From contig JAPJBO010000432.1 in the NCBI GenBank assembly GCA_030068145.1, forward strand, positions 1 through 64,000: DNA of 64,000 nt, written 5' to 3'. Every line of letters begins with the position of its first letter. The first letter of the stretch is position 1. The notes below the pieces were generated by a model, which saw nothing but the letters and a program-made list of their open reading frames with translations, was not told the origin of the DNA and searched no databases. Source of the stretch: Diplonema papillatum (lineage: Eukaryota > Euglenozoa > Diplonemea > Diplonemida > Diplonemidae). A program made the translations under genes and the position numbers. Positions 1 through 10,265 of the stretch are shown piece by piece.

Positions 1-1002
1 CAAATTTAATTAGAATTGGTAGTCAACGTTCGATTTTGAATCCAGATTTAATTAGAATTGGTAGTCAACATCCAATTTCCGATCTCAAATTTAATTAGAA
101 TTGGTAGTCAACGTTCAATTTTGAATCCAAATTTAATTAGAATTGGTAGTCAACATCCAATTTCCGATCTCAAATTTAATTAGAATTGGTAGTCAACGTT
201 CGATTTTGAATCCAAATTTAATTAGAATTGGTAGTCAACATCCAATTTCCGATCTCAAATTTAATTAGAATTGGTAGTCAACGTTCAATTTTGAATCCAA
301 ATTTAATTAGAATTGGTAGTCAACGTCCAATTTCCGATCTCAAATCTAAATAGAATTGGTAGTCAACATCCAATTTCCGATCTCAAATTTAATTAGAATT
401 GGTAGTCAACGTTCAATTTCCGATCTCAAATTTAATTAGAATTGGTAGTCAACGTTCAATTTTGAATCCAAATTTAATTAGAATTGGTAGTCAACGTCCA
501 ATTTCCGATCCCAAATTTAATTAGAATTGGTAGTCAACGTCCGATTTCCGATCTCAAATTTAATTAGAATTGGTAGTCAACGTTCGATTTTGAATCCAGA
601 TTTAATTAGAATTGGTAGTCAACATCCAATTTCCGATCTCAAATTTAATTAGAATTGGTAGTCAACGTTCAATTTTGAATCCAAATTTAATTAGAATTGG
701 TAGTCAACGTCCAATTTCCGATCCCAAATTTAATTAGAATTGGTAGTCAACGTTCAATTTTGAATCCAAATTTAATTAGAATTGGTAGTCAACGTCCAAT
801 TTCCGATCCCAAATTTAATTAGAATTGGTAGTCAACGTCCAATTTCCGATCCCAAATTTAATTAGAATTGGTAGTCAACGTTCGATTTTGAATCCAAATT
901 TAATTAGAATTGGTAGTCAACGTCCAATTTCCGATCCCAAATTTAATTAGACTTGGTAGTCAACGTTCAATTTCCGATCCCAAATTTAATTAGACTTGGT
1001 AG
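1..1002. repeat. 42/43-bp satellite array 1
   Basis: Head-to-tail array that starts before the window. Each unit carries the core TTTAATTAGAATTGGTAGTC followed by AACGTT or AACRTCC. Two unit types are interspersed: one ends in ATTTTGAATCC (42 bp), the other in ATTTCCGATCT or ATTTCCGATCCC (43 bp). The last units carry the variant 'agacttggtag' before the array stops at the conserved 250-bp module. No gene is seen in it. Confidence 0.95.
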
Positions 1003-1255
1003 CCAACGTCTCGCCTCCCACCACCTCCGCCCCTGGCCCTTCTGCCTCCTCTTTCCCCGCCTCCGTTTTACTCTTCCTGCCCCCATGGCTTCGCCATGGC
1101 TTTCGCCATGACTTCGCCATGGCTTCGTCCCTCACCCCGCTGATCCCGGTTGGTATTGACCCGGCCCTACCCCAACCCCCAGCCCAAAATTAAGGCAATT
1201 TTTTTTTTTTTCGCGCTCGGGGTGGCCCCGAGCCCCAGACCCATATATAAATCAC
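1003..1255 (+). repeat. Conserved module at the end of satellite array 1
   Basis: A 250-bp unit with a C/T-rich start, several 'atggcttcgccatgg' palindromic units, a T-run, a GC-rich block and 'catatataaatcac'. It recurs almost unchanged at 17881-18155 directly behind the second satellite array. Satellite and module therefore belong to one larger repeat. The TATA-like string suggests a promoter, but no gene starts just downstream in either copy. Confidence 0.85.
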
Positions 1256-1311
1256 TGGTTCCCAAAAATTTACGCGCGCGCGGACATGGGCCAAAAAAAA
1301 AAAAACCGCCT

Positions 1312-1425
1312 ACCCTAAGCTAAATAAAAAGTTTCAGGCCCTCCTGGCTATAAGCTAAATAAAAAGTTTTTTGTGGCTATAAGCTAAATAAAAAGTTTCT
1401 TGGTGGCTATAAGCTAATTATCCCT
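1312..1425. repeat. Short tandem repeat, unit about 30 bp
   Basis: Four imperfect units built on 'gctataagctaaataaaaag'. They lie between the satellite-end module and a TIR element. No coding content is seen in 1256-1455. Confidence 0.8.
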
Positions 1426-1455
1426 TGATTTTTTTACATAAGCGCCAGCTTGAAA

Positions 1456-1726
1456 GGAAATGCTCGACGATGCTGCCCGACAAAGAACAGAAGGGATCCC
1501 AAGTGCTGTGACTACCGAACCACGTGTTGAACGGACGTGAGGTCATGCGGGTCTACCCCTACACGACAAATCACACAAACACAACAGGTCAAAGTCCTGA
1601 GTGAGAAAACAACACACGGTGGTGTAAGCGAAGAACAAATCAGGTTGTGTTTGTATTGTATTTGCCCCTTGCCTCTATGTTTCCTCCCTTCCATTCGGAG
1701 TCGAAGCAGCAACGTCGAGTATTTTC
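1456..1726 (+). mobile_element. MITE family C, copy 1
   Basis: A 270-bp non-coding element with imperfect terminal inverted repeats of about 24 bp: left GGAAATGCTCGACGATGCTG, right complementary CAGCAACGTCGAGTATTTTCC. Other copies lie at 10482-10743, 19314-19585, 28782-28853 (part), 32841-33112, 41216-41385 (part) and 47209-47478. The interior is well conserved between copies, so ORFs read through it are not genes. Target duplications are not clear. Confidence 0.85.
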
Positions 1727-2049
1727 CATTTGTCCTTGTCAAGAGCTGCGACACAACTATTCCTCTTTTTCGAACGAAGCACCTGCACTGCAGGAAGATA
1801 GTCTCGAAGGGGTCCGCCAGTCGCAAAATCACCAATCGGAAGGGGCTGAGGGACACGCTGGTTAATAAGAAGAGCAATTTACCTTGTGATGAGGAACAAC
1901 TCCTCGAGAGGCGCGTCGCACAGAGTGTCCTGTGGAGAGACAGTTGGCTAGAAAAACGGTTAACCCCGGGGCCTGTCACTTGCTTCTTCGGGTCTAGCAA
2001 CAAAGGAAACTCATCAAAGCAAAAAAGCCGTTCGATCGAGGCAGCGTGC
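1727..2049. other. No gene seen
   Basis: Unique-looking sequence between a MITE and a minisatellite. It is open in two frames only in continuation from the MITE, with no recognisable protein. Confidence 0.5.
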
Positions 2050-2330
2050 TAGCCAGCAGGTATAATTGAAGTTCCCTTATACATGGGTAGGTAGCCAGCA
2101 ATTCCCTGGGAGGGCAGGCTGGTTAATAAGAAGAGCAATTTACCTTATAGCCAGCAGGTATAATTGAAGTGTCCTTATACATGGGTAGGTAGCCAGCAAT
2201 TCCCTGGGAGGGCAGGCTGGTTAATAAGAAGAGCAATTTGCCTTATAGCCAGAAGGTATAATGAAGTTCCCTTATACCTGGGTAGGTAGCCAGCAATTCC
2301 CTGGGAGGGCAGGCTGGTTAATAAGAAACA
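2050..2330. repeat. 98-bp tandem repeat, three units
   Basis: Units begin near 2050, 2148 and 2246 with 'tagccagcaggtataat' and share 'ccttatacatgggtagg' and 'ccctgggagggcaggctgg'. The third unit is interrupted near 2330. Confidence 0.9.
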
Positions 2331-2759
2331 GTGGTTTGGGGGAGCTTCCGGGCTCCGGGTTGGTGTCAGTCCCTTATTGACCACCACAGAGGAAGTGGGC
2401 GTGCGCATGGCCTTCGTGCCAGTTTGCGACGTTCTGAGATGCAGCTCGTCTTACCACTCATCGGTTTCAGGGACTTTTAACCCTCTTTTCAAAGTTCTTT
2501 GCATCTTTCCATCACTGAACTTGTTCGTTATCGGCTCCGGGAGATATTTAGCCTTAGCAGAGGGAGACCAGGGCGGTGGTCGTCGTTGTGCACTCGGACT
2601 CTGCTGTCGGAGGCGGAGCAAACCAGGTCCCGTCCATCGTGGCCACGCCGAGAATCCGCCACGGGCCTCTGGGAAGGGCAGATTCTCTAAGGTGAAATGG
2701 TGGAAAAACTGTGGGACAAAACTGTTACGAAGTGCGGATTCTAGGTCATTCCCATGTTT

Positions 2760-3340
2760 GTCTTTCGGTGCGCGCTTCACGTCCGATGTGCAGTTTGATG
2801 ACGAGGAATCACCAGATGATTCAGCGCACTTTCGTTTCTTCCCTCGCAGGTTGTTTCCGCGGCCGAGATTTCGACTCCTCTATGTTCCCTGCCTTAGCCT
2901 GCTCGTCTTCGCGGCTCCGCTTCGGTTTTTCAGTAGTAGTAGTAGCAACAATCTGTGTCGATAGACTGCACAAGCCGCAACAGACTACCTCTTTGCACGC
3001 GTCGTGTCATGCTTCGGTCGCTTCTTGCCCCGCGTACTGTTTGTCTCCGGTGTGCGCTTCACGTCCGAGGTGCAGTTTGACGACGAGGAATCACCAGATG
3101 ATTCAGCGCACTTCCTTTTCTTCCCCTCGCAAGTTGTTTCCGCGGCCGAGATCTCGACTCCTCTATGTTCCCTGCCTTAGCCTGCTCGTCTTCGCGGCTC
3201 CGCTTCGGTTAGGTTTGTGGGCTGTCCGCTTTTGGGGTGCGCTTCTCGTTCAGAGGCGGCTGCTGCGGCTTGGGCTTCTTGCGGGCGCTGCCACCTGCTT
3301 GCTCGTCGTCGCAGTAGTAGTAGTAGTTTCAGCTTAGTGT
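2760..3340 (-). mobile_element. LINE 3'-end fragment, partly duplicated
   Basis: Read on the minus strand, the piece encodes the basic tail seen at the end of the full-length LINE at 36.3-40.1 kb, with KRPKHDTTRAKR followed by a stop at 2988-2986 and the 3'-UTR motif 'cacagattgttg'. A 155-bp block is present twice (about 2768-2925 and 3055-3215). The fragment is 5'-truncated. The lineage differs from the full-length copy: only the C-terminal motif and UTR are alike. Confidence 0.7.
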
Positions 3341-4007
3341 GAGTTTGATCAAAGTAACATCAAGGCAGCCCTTCCAAAGACCAGCCACAGTCAACGCCGC
3401 GTGGGTGCAGGCTTTTGATAATAATCATCATGTTTCAAACCCCCGATTGCGCGTAACCTGGAAGCACCCAGAGGGTGTCGGTGGTACAAAGGTGCAGTTT
3501 CCCGCAGCCATCCGGCAATCAGCTCGCATCGGGGAGGTGACGCTACCCACCTGGACAAGGTGTCCTGCTGCCCCGGTAGTAAGACACAAAGATAGCTCAA
3601 AGCATCTGCAGAATAACACGAAAAGCCTCTAGGCAAAAACCCGTTTTCACATTCTCTTCTTCATGGAGACCCGCCCGCGGCATCCCGACTGTCCAATCAC
3701 TGTCGAGAATGCTTTTGCGCCTATTGTGATGAGGTGGTTGACCAGGCCCCCACGAAGCCTTATACACAACACGGCTACAACACGAGGATGCAGCCCTGCT
3801 CAGGTGTGCACTCAGCCATCAGGTCATTGGCCGCTAGGCACCCCCCGACCGGTTGATTGGCCACTTGTGGCCCTGGTGCTGTCAGCACTTGTTCCGCGTC
3901 GCATCACGTACATGATGCTGGCGGTTGGGGGATCGGCGACCGACTCAACTAAAGTGCGGTCAACAGTGTCGCCACGTAAAGGCCCCCCCACCACACCCAG
4001 GGGTTTT
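3341..4007. other. Repeat-derived, no gene seen
   Basis: No supported gene. The part 3655-3760 is the reverse complement of a stretch at about 50590-50700 next to intron 2 of the GH31 gene, so it is a dispersed repeat. Confidence 0.5.
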
Positions 4008-4405
4008 CCGGTTTCGGTTTTTCGAAAAAAAAAAAAAAAAAAGAAAGAAGAAAACTCCACAAAATCATAGCCACAAAGCGACCGATTGGCAAAAAACTGC
4101 CGTCACTAAAAAAAGAAGAAAAAAAAACTTATAAATCTCGAGCTCAAAAAGAAAAAAGGTGGCCCCTGAAGTACTGTACCTGTACTGTACAATACTGCAG
4201 TTACGTGGCGCGTCACTGTAACTGCTATTCGAAGCTTTTCACTCACCATCTTCGTAGTTTGATAGACGTGCACACCGCCACCGCAAGCCTATATCACCAC
4301 TCCCTCCGTTCCCTTGTTTGCGTGCGTGGGGCGACGGTTTCCAGGCACACAGACACCCACAGGCACCGCAGAGCCCAGAAATCGGGTTTTTGGGCTCTGG
4401 ACTAA
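4008..4405. mobile_element. GAAACCGG-iterated element, copy 1
   Basis: Matches 59184-59520. Shared marks are the G/T-rich end 'ttttccggtttcggtttttc', 'gtactgtac' iterations, 'gcgcgtcac', 'cgaagcttttcac' and a right end with 'gggtttttgg'. The ends are inverted relative to each other and iterate GAAACCGG in the better copy. Non-coding. Confidence 0.7.
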
Positions 4406-4447
4406 AACACGTCGGCGCAGACTCCTCGTTCAATCAGAATCAGAAGA

Positions 4448-4585
4448 AAGAACTCTCACCGACCTCAGCTGTTGAAGATCTACGCGCTAAACTTTAAGGA
4501 TATCACTCAGCGCAGGAAAAGAAAGCAACGGCGATGCTCCTAGTAACGGCGAGTGAACAGGGCAGAGCCCAAGCCTGAACCGGTG
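4448..4585 (+). rRNA. LSU rRNA 5'-end fragment
   Basis: Resembles the start of eukaryotic 28S rRNA (domain I): 'ccgacctcag', an altered 'ctgaacttaagcatatca' block, 'aggaaaagaaa' and 'agtaacggcgagtgaac'. The match is diverged and stops after about 140 bp, so it is a dispersed pseudogene fragment. A second copy in the other orientation is at 47835-47968. Confidence 0.85.
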
Positions 4586-4674
4586 TTCTCCACATTCCAA
4601 GCACGTTCTTGCGAAACCCCCCGCCCAGGCAAAAGTCTTTCAACGTGTTCTTTTGTATAAGCACCTGCTTTGTA

Positions 4675-4874
4675 GGAAATACTTGAAGAGGCTGCCAGCT
4701 GCAAAAGATCAAAGGAGGTAAATGTGCATGTAGCCCACACGAAACACAGGCGAATTCGGGTTCAGTGGCGGGCGTAGGCGTTCAACAAAAAAAGACCCAC
4801 TTTGTAGTTGTGTTGTTTCTCCTCCCCTCTAGCCTCCTTCGAAGTAAGCACAAGGCAGCCCCTCGAGGATTTCC
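4675..4874 (+). mobile_element. MITE family D, copy 1
   Basis: A 200-bp element with inverted ends: GGAAATACTTGAAGAGGCTG on the left, complementary 'cagcccctcgaggatttcc' on the right. The ends resemble those of family C (GGAAATNCTYGANGANGCTGCC), so C and D look like relatives with different interiors. Other copies are at 22482-22608 (-), 30256-30432 (-), 46630-46790 (diverged) and 62651-62825 (3' part missing). Confidence 0.8.
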
Positions 4875-5204
4875 CCTTCGTGTTTGTATGTTAGTATCCT
4901 GACCCGTTTCTTTCATGAACGGACGATGCCCTTTCTTACGGACAATGCCCTTTTGGGCATCGTCTCGTATGTTACCAACGTGACATATGGAACAACTTCT
5001 ATAAGCAAGTAAGTCATGTAGCCTCCGCGCCGAAGCCAGCACCAGGCGTTCCTCCGGAGTATTTCTTTTGTGTTCCTAGGTACGGCCAATCAATCAGCAT
5101 CTTCTCCTTTCTATTTCGTTCCGGCAAGCCCAGGGTGCCAGAGAAAGCCTGCTACACGCTTCACGTGTTGCTCAGGCCGGTGTTTGTGCGACCCGAACCT
5201 TTTT

Positions 5205-5500
5205 TAGCCCAGGTTTAGGTACCAGGGAAAGCCTGCTACACGGAAGCCAAGCTTCACGTGTTCGGCGGTACTGCAGAGCCACGGGCCTACGGGTCAAGTG
5301 GCTACCGATTTCCCAAAAAGCTAAAGCATCAAGGCGTGGCGCACCTTGGGGCTTGGCGCTCGCGCTGAACACAAACTCGTTGAGACGGTCATCCACAGGG
5401 CAGAGCGGACGGGGTTGTAGCACTGTGCTGCCTCCGGCTCGAGCCGTGCAAGCTGTGGTTGACCGTCACGTTGCTGGACCCGGCGCGGCCTTTTTCCTTT
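5205..5500 (+). repeat. Dispersed repeat E, copy 1
   Basis: About 290 bp, starting 'aggtaccagggaaagcctgc' and ending near 'gttgaccgtcacgttgctgg'. It contains 'gcttcacgtgttcggcggta'. Other copies are at 5970-6235 (+) and 18735-19015 (-). It contains no conserved ORF. A fragment of the left end also lies at about 5110-5160. Confidence 0.85.
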
Positions 5501-5969
5501 TTTCTCAATCCGAAGTACCTGTTTTCTGTCTTGTCGTATGAGACACTCGTCTCAAATTAGAGTAAAATATCAACCGACAGGTTTTATGCTGTGATGAAAG
5601 GTTTTCTCTCACACACAACCGCTTATGCTCTTGCGGAAATGGACGATGCTCGCTGACAGTACACTTATCCTTTCCGCAGCGGCACTGAGGCCGGATCTAA
5701 AAGCAGCACAATGCGCACGATAAGGCGATGAGAAGACGAATATTACTTAGCGCTTTTTCGAGGTTCAAACGGTTCGTTCCTCTTTTTCATTACGCACGGC
5801 CCAATCAATCAGCTTTTTTCTTCTTCTTTTTCTTCTCTTTCGGCAACCCTCAAAAAAAGAAGAAATAAAAACAACGTCTGAAGTTCCTTTTCTTTTGGCT
5901 TTACCTCGTTTTCTTGTGTCAGTTGCCTTTCCCATCTTCCGTTTCCTTCTTTTTTTCTTCTGTTAGAAT
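5501..5969. other. No gene seen
   Basis: Pyrimidine-rich, low-complexity sequence (T/C tracts at 5810-5960). No gene or recognised repeat. Confidence 0.5.
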
Positions 5970-6235
5970 GTGGCAGGTTAGGTACCAGGGAAAGCCTGCT
6001 ACACGGAGGCCAAGCTTCACGTGTTCGGCGGTACTGCAGAGCCACGGGCCTACGGGTCAAGTGGCTACCGATTCCCAAACTAAAGCATCAAGGCGTGGCG
6101 CACCTTGGGGCTTGCTGAACACAAGCTCGTCGAGACGGTCACTCGCAGAGCATAGCGGACGGGGTTGTGGCACCGACCCAAGCTTTGCAAGCTGTGGTTG
6201 ACCGTCACGCTCCTGTACCAGGAGCGGACTTCTTC
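5970..6235 (+). repeat. Dispersed repeat E, copy 2
   Basis: Same unit as 5205-5500, lacking some internal bases near 'ggcttgctgaacacaag'. It lies in the same orientation 760 bp downstream. Confidence 0.85.
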
Positions 6236-6367
6236 TTCTTCTTCTCTGTTGGAAATGTTGTGGTACCTGCATTTCAAGTTCACAACGCTCACCACGCGTG
6301 TGGAGGGGCCAAGACTAAAGTCTTGGCGTCGGTCACATAACACTCCAGTCTGTAATTAATCAGTTTA

Positions 6368-8632
6368 CCACCTGGTCCGGGCTCCTGGTAAGTTCCCCGA
6401 AACTCCCCGACACTTCCCCGAAACTCCCCGAAACTCCCCGATACTCAGCCCGATTTTTTTGTGGGAAAAAGTGGGGCTGCCGGTGGGTGGGCAGGTGTAC
6501 AGGTTGGTAGTTGAGTGGACAGATGGGTGGATGGTGGTGGGCAGGTCGGTGGATGGGTGAACAGGTGGGTAGTTGGGTAGACGGGTGCGGGCAAGTGGGT
6601 GAGGTGTGCAGGTAGGTATGCTAGTGCTAGTGTGCTTCGGACGCGGCTCTCTTGAGCCGTCCGTGTTCCTCCTCCTCCGATCCTCTTCCTCTACTAATCG
6701 GATGCATCTACCAACTGTAGCTTGGACTCCTGGGCAGTTGTTGAGGCATACCCTGCAGCCTGCGGATTCGGAGGGCCTCAAGGCGAACCAGCAGTTGCTG
6801 GAAAACCTGCAGGACCTGCCTTTGAGTCCTTGGACACAGGGAGGAGTCTGAACAGGACGCGTCGTGTGCATGTGCGCAGGTTCAACCATCATCTGACTCT
6901 TCTGTTTGCGGTTGCAACCTTCGGTACCACGAGTTTGCCATTCTTATGTCAAACTCTCCAATCCCCTCTTGGGTTTTGGTTTGGGCAAAAAGTATTCGCG
7001 CCCGCCATCTCCCGATGACCTTCCCACTTCTGACCACGCTGCAGCAGTCACGTGTAAACCGGGCAGACCCAGTCGTCCCCCATCTGGTCCCGAACGACGA
7101 GCACCGCTCCTGCACCCGAGTTTAGCCTTCGATGATTGGAAGCCGCATCGGAAACAGTGGGTCAACCCATCCCGGAATTCTGAATTCGTGCACCCGGTTG
7201 AAAGGAGTGTCCACTTCGGAGTCCACGTTCACTTATGTGGGGAGTTGTAGAGTACGGGAGGAACCGGAAACCTCCGGAAAGATGGTACCCGCATTCCAAC
7301 TCGTCTCGGGAAAGGTCAGTCGACGACCGTATGCAGGTGGGTGGAGGCCCTGGGACTGCGAAGGTGTGACCACCCCATAAGGAGGACTCTCTATCTTGCG
7401 TTATCTCTCTGTCCCAGTCGCCATAGCAACCTTATCCTTGGCCAAGCATCATCCTGCAACCCTGCTTTCAGGATGGCCATCGTGCCTCTCATTTTGGTTA
7501 TCAACCTTACTCCTCGCTCGAATTGCCGTCTTCGACCGAAACTGCCCCTGGTCCTGGTGGTTAGGGTTAGCATGTGGCGATAATCTGCATCTGCTCTCTT
7601 TCGTGACTACCTCTTCGTGCTACCTCTCTTCACCTTATCTTGCACCTCTGCCGCTGCGGAGTGCACGTCTCTGTCTTCGATGATGGCGAGTCCTTTCGTT
7701 GCAGCGGCCGTTCTAGTGTCGTCGCCTTCTGCGGCGTTCTCGATGGCGGTGTTGGCGCCGGCATCCGCCGCTTCCCTTGTGGCGCTTTGAGCCGATGGTC
7801 GCAGCCTGCGTCTCGACTTCGGTGTCGCTTCGGGCGTCCCCGGGGGCGAAGGCCCGCGCTTCCGTCTCTTCGCCGCCGACTCCGGACATCGGCATATCGT
7901 GAGTTGCTGCAGCATTCCGCGGTCGCTTGCACGTTCCGCACTGCGTCATCCTGTGCTTCTCGCAATACTTCACGGCGAGGCCGTCCCCTGTCGCGTGGCC
8001 ACGGTACGCTTGCCGATGCTTGCACTCTTCGCATTTCACTTTGTGATGTCTCGTGCACCCTCTCTCGTCCTTGGTGGCGGCCTGGGCACGCCTGCCTCCA
8101 TGCACTGGGTCTCCGCCGCCCACTAAATTTACCCTCTTCTGCCCCTTCTTGCCGGAGGTGCCGTCTTCGAAGGCGTCCCACCAGCACGTCCGCCCATACA
8201 TGGAAAATACGTCCATCCCCCAGACCGGATCATTGAAGGCGTGCCTGTTCGTCCCAAGCTGCGACTCGAGCACGAGCATCGTCTCTGTACCCGCACGACC
8301 TCGGGTGGAACGATTCCTGCTCTCCTTGCCGCAGCTGATCCTGTCGCTACCTGTGTCAAACCGTGTCAACCTGTACCCCCCAGTCTGTCCTTCCTTCTCA
8401 GCCTCTATCTTCGTCTTCGGGGCATAGCCAAACACGGGACCGCTCTGCGCAAGGTAGGGCCTTAATAGCGTAGCCCCCTCCCCGTCTTCGCCAAGGCCGG
8501 CTGCAGGGAAAGTGGTTGCCACAAAGGAAATACCCCGAAACTCCCCGAATTTCCCCGAAACTCCCCGAAATTCCCCGAAACTCCCCGAAACTCCCCGACC
8601 CCCCGATATTTTTGTCTGGACCAGGTGGAGTT
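6368..8632 (-). mobile_element. Composite element Z with LINE-derived Cys/His ORF
   Basis: Bounded by an 11-bp perfect inverted repeat, CCACCTGGTCC / GGACCAGGTGG. Both ends carry iterated ACTCCCCGAA units (6390-6450, 8525-8610), in the same rather than inverted orientation. On the minus strand it carries an ORF fused to the LINE Cys/His tail, then a 3' part (about 7580-6900) that matches 49290-49690. The copy starting at 48243 has the same left end and the same fusion. A fragment of its 3' part is at 51845-52000. A possible flanking repeat AGTTT is not convincing. Confidence 0.65.
7713..8522 (-). CDS. LINE-derived Cys/His-rich ORF in element Z (broken)
   Basis: 269 codons. The N-terminal part (about residues 30-75, including SDRISCGKESR) matches the leader of the copy at 48.4 kb (SDRIGCGKESR). 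From about residue 80 the product follows the LINE C-terminus: VLESQLGTNRHAFND, WGMDVF, KVKCEECK, DGLAVKYCEKHRMTQCGTC. After this last motif the similarity moves to another frame (TAECC), so the reading frame is shifted. No reverse transcriptase is present. The ORF looks like the C-terminal module of the LINE protein carried alone behind another leader. Function is unknown; paired Cys/His suggest metal binding. Confidence 0.6.
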   Translation of the reverse strand: MATTFPAAGLGEDGEGATLLRPYLAQSGPVFGYAPKTKIEAEKEGQTGGYRLTRFDTGSDRISCGKESRNRSTRGRAGTETMLVLESQLGTNRHAFNDPVWGMDVFSMYGRTCWWDAFEDGTSGKKGQKRVNLVGGGDPVHGGRRAQAATKDERGCTRHHKVKCEECKHRQAYRGHATGDGLAVKYCEKHRMTQCGTCKRPRNAAATHDMPMSGVGGEETEARAFAPGDARSDTEVETQAATIGSKRHKGSGGCRRQHRHRERRRRRRH

Positions 8633-8725
8633 TCTAATTCGTGAAGACCGCCAAATCCGTGAAGAAACAATTAATTCCTTCACGAAATAACTCTTCACAA
8701 AATATAATTCCACAAGATATTACTT
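8633..8725. repeat. Iterated TTCGTGAAG motif
   Basis: At least four alternating forms of 'ttcgtgaag' and 'cttcacgaa' in 90 bp next to the end of element Z. This is typical of the subterminal region of an inverted-repeat element, but the partner end was not found. Confidence 0.5.
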
Positions 8726-8887
8726 GATTATTTGCGGACTGGAGCGTAGTCACAACCTGGGCTAGCCAACGTGAAAGTGTTAAAATATGTCTGCACCTCA
8801 CACCCCCGTCACACCACCCAACTCCCGGCCTCAATGGTCAACCGGGACTCGAAGACACTGGTCCTTCGAGCCTCTAATCACGCTAAA

Positions 8888-9083
8888 TGTCGACAAAGCG
8901 CAAAGCATTTCGAGAACTGCCTCGGAGTCTTGTCACTCGCGGCATGATGAGTCCTATGCGAGAAAGCACGGAATTGCCAGAAGAAAAGACTGTCGACAAG
9001 CGCAAAGCATTTCAAGAACTGCCTCGGAGTCTTGCACTGCACTCGTCATGATGAGTCCTAGGCGAGAAAGCACGGACACTAGC
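8888..9083. repeat. Tandem repeat of two hairpin units
   Basis: Two units of about 110 bp share 'cgcaaagcattt', 'gaactgcctcggagtcttg' and 'catgatgagtccta', then 'gcgagaaagcac'. In unit 1 CTCGC pairs with GCGAG around the TGATGAGTCC stretch. Confidence 0.8.
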
Positions 9084-9117
9084 ACAGGGGGGGGTAGGTA
9101 GTAAGGGATTGCATTAG

Positions 9118-9301
9118 TACTATCGTGCGAAACGAGCGAGGGTCATCCAACGATGGCTCCGGCCGGGAGGCCACAACGACACCCACTCGTAGCGGCGGCG
9201 CAACAAACGCGTTACCATCTGCTGTGACGTAGACACGGAGTGTGCATAGTGCGTTGCTCAGGGTAGTCGAAGGCCTGACAATCACACTAATGCAACAAAT
9301 T
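9118..9301 (-). repeat. Dispersed repeat N, long form
   Basis: The reverse complement of 27021-27206. The inner end is the 50-bp core 'gttgctcagggtagtcgaag' to 'aatgcaacaaatt', found alone at 9782-9830, 22852-22901 and 51618-51667. Confidence 0.8.
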
Positions 9302-9756
9302 TACTACTATCGTCCCTCGGGACTACTGGCAGGCCTCCAACTGCCCTGAGCAGCGCACTGTGCACGTGTTGCCATTAGCCGTGCCTGCGCACGGGGACGG
9401 GGACCACCGCGAGGAGGTTGGCAACTCCGGTTTAGATCCCTTGACCAGTAGAACATTAGTTCTGGTCGATTGACACGGGGGGAAGGGAAAGGGGGCTGAC
9501 AGCGTGCAGTGCTGCAGGGAATGCATCCCGTACTGCTTCTTCTTCATTTTTTTTCACCCCCCTCCCCCTTTCTTTCCTTTTTTTTTCTTCTTCCGTTTTC
9601 CGATCCGAACAAAATTCCGTTCAGGTTTCCAAGCTTTGTTGTGTGTGCCCTTTTGCCGAAGCCTCCTTCTTCGTCCGTGATCCGGCTGTCGTTCCCTCAC
9701 GCCTTCTCGTTTTCTCTCCTGCCCTTTCCAGTCATGAATCGTGCGGCCTGCGGTAC
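9302..9756. other. No gene seen
   Basis: Pyrimidine-rich tract (9540-9600) and unassigned sequence. The short plus-strand ORF across 9509-9874 is low complexity and runs into repeats. Confidence 0.5.
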
Positions 9757-10265
9757 TACTGGGGGGGTCAAATACTGTAGGTTGCTCAGGGTAGTCGAAG
9801 GCCTGACAATCACACTAATGCAACAAATTCATACTGTAGGTAGTCAAATACAATATTATTGGCAAATACAATAAGTACGCTGAAAAGGGGGTGTCGGTTA
9901 GCATAGTTTTGGAATACAATATTATTTGTCCTCAGTGGGGTTTGCAGGGGTTTCCACGGGCTTCCCCAGTCGAGAGCAGCTTCTTTTTCGAGAGAAGTTC
10001 AATTTGGAACACTCCTGAAGCCGGGAGTCCAATCTTACTGCTTGATTTCGCTGTCAAGGGCATTTTCCTCGGATTCGGGTTCAACAATTTTTGAGAACCA
10101 CTCGAACCCGAAAATAAATGGCCCGCTTTTCTTTTAGCCCGTGGTCCAGCGGTTCCCACACCCATGTGATGCTGAGGGTGCTGGTTCGATTCCTGGCGGA
10201 GTGGTTTTCCAAAGTCTGAAGTGCCATCTGGGGGCCAGATATTTTAGGCTATATCGAGTGTAGAA
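9757..10265 (+). mobile_element. CTGGGGGGG TIR element, left part, with tRNA-like block
   Basis: Begins TA-CTGGGGGGGTCAAATAC, a diverged form of the left end of the element at 55044-56649, and follows that element for about 450 bp. A 49-bp repeat has been inserted at 9782-9830. At about 10138-10205 is a tRNA-like stretch with a polymerase III A box (TGGTCCAGCGG) and B box (GGTTCGATTCC). The right end of the element is missing here. Confidence 0.65.
9782..9830 (-). mobile_element. 49-bp mobile unit with 10-bp target duplication
   Basis: Starts 'ttgctcagggtag' and ends 'aatgcaacaaattc'. It is flanked on both sides by ATACTGTAGG (9772-9781 and 9831-9840). The same unit occurs in at least four other places in the window. 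The short length with a clean direct repeat argues for insertion as a unit. Confidence 0.75.

Noticed and set aside
1537-2052. 171-codon plus-strand ORF and its 163-codon antisense
   Set aside because: The first half is MITE family C, which occurs at several sites in both orientations with frame-breaking differences.
2377-3337. Overlapping plus-strand ORFs of 195 and 208 codons
   Set aside because: They are antisense shadows of LINE 3'-end sequence; the minus strand carries the recognisable basic tail and stop.
10138-10205. Genuine tRNA gene
   Set aside because: A and B boxes are present, but the anticodon arm would have an oversized loop and no proper acceptor stem; it is repeated inside a mobile element.
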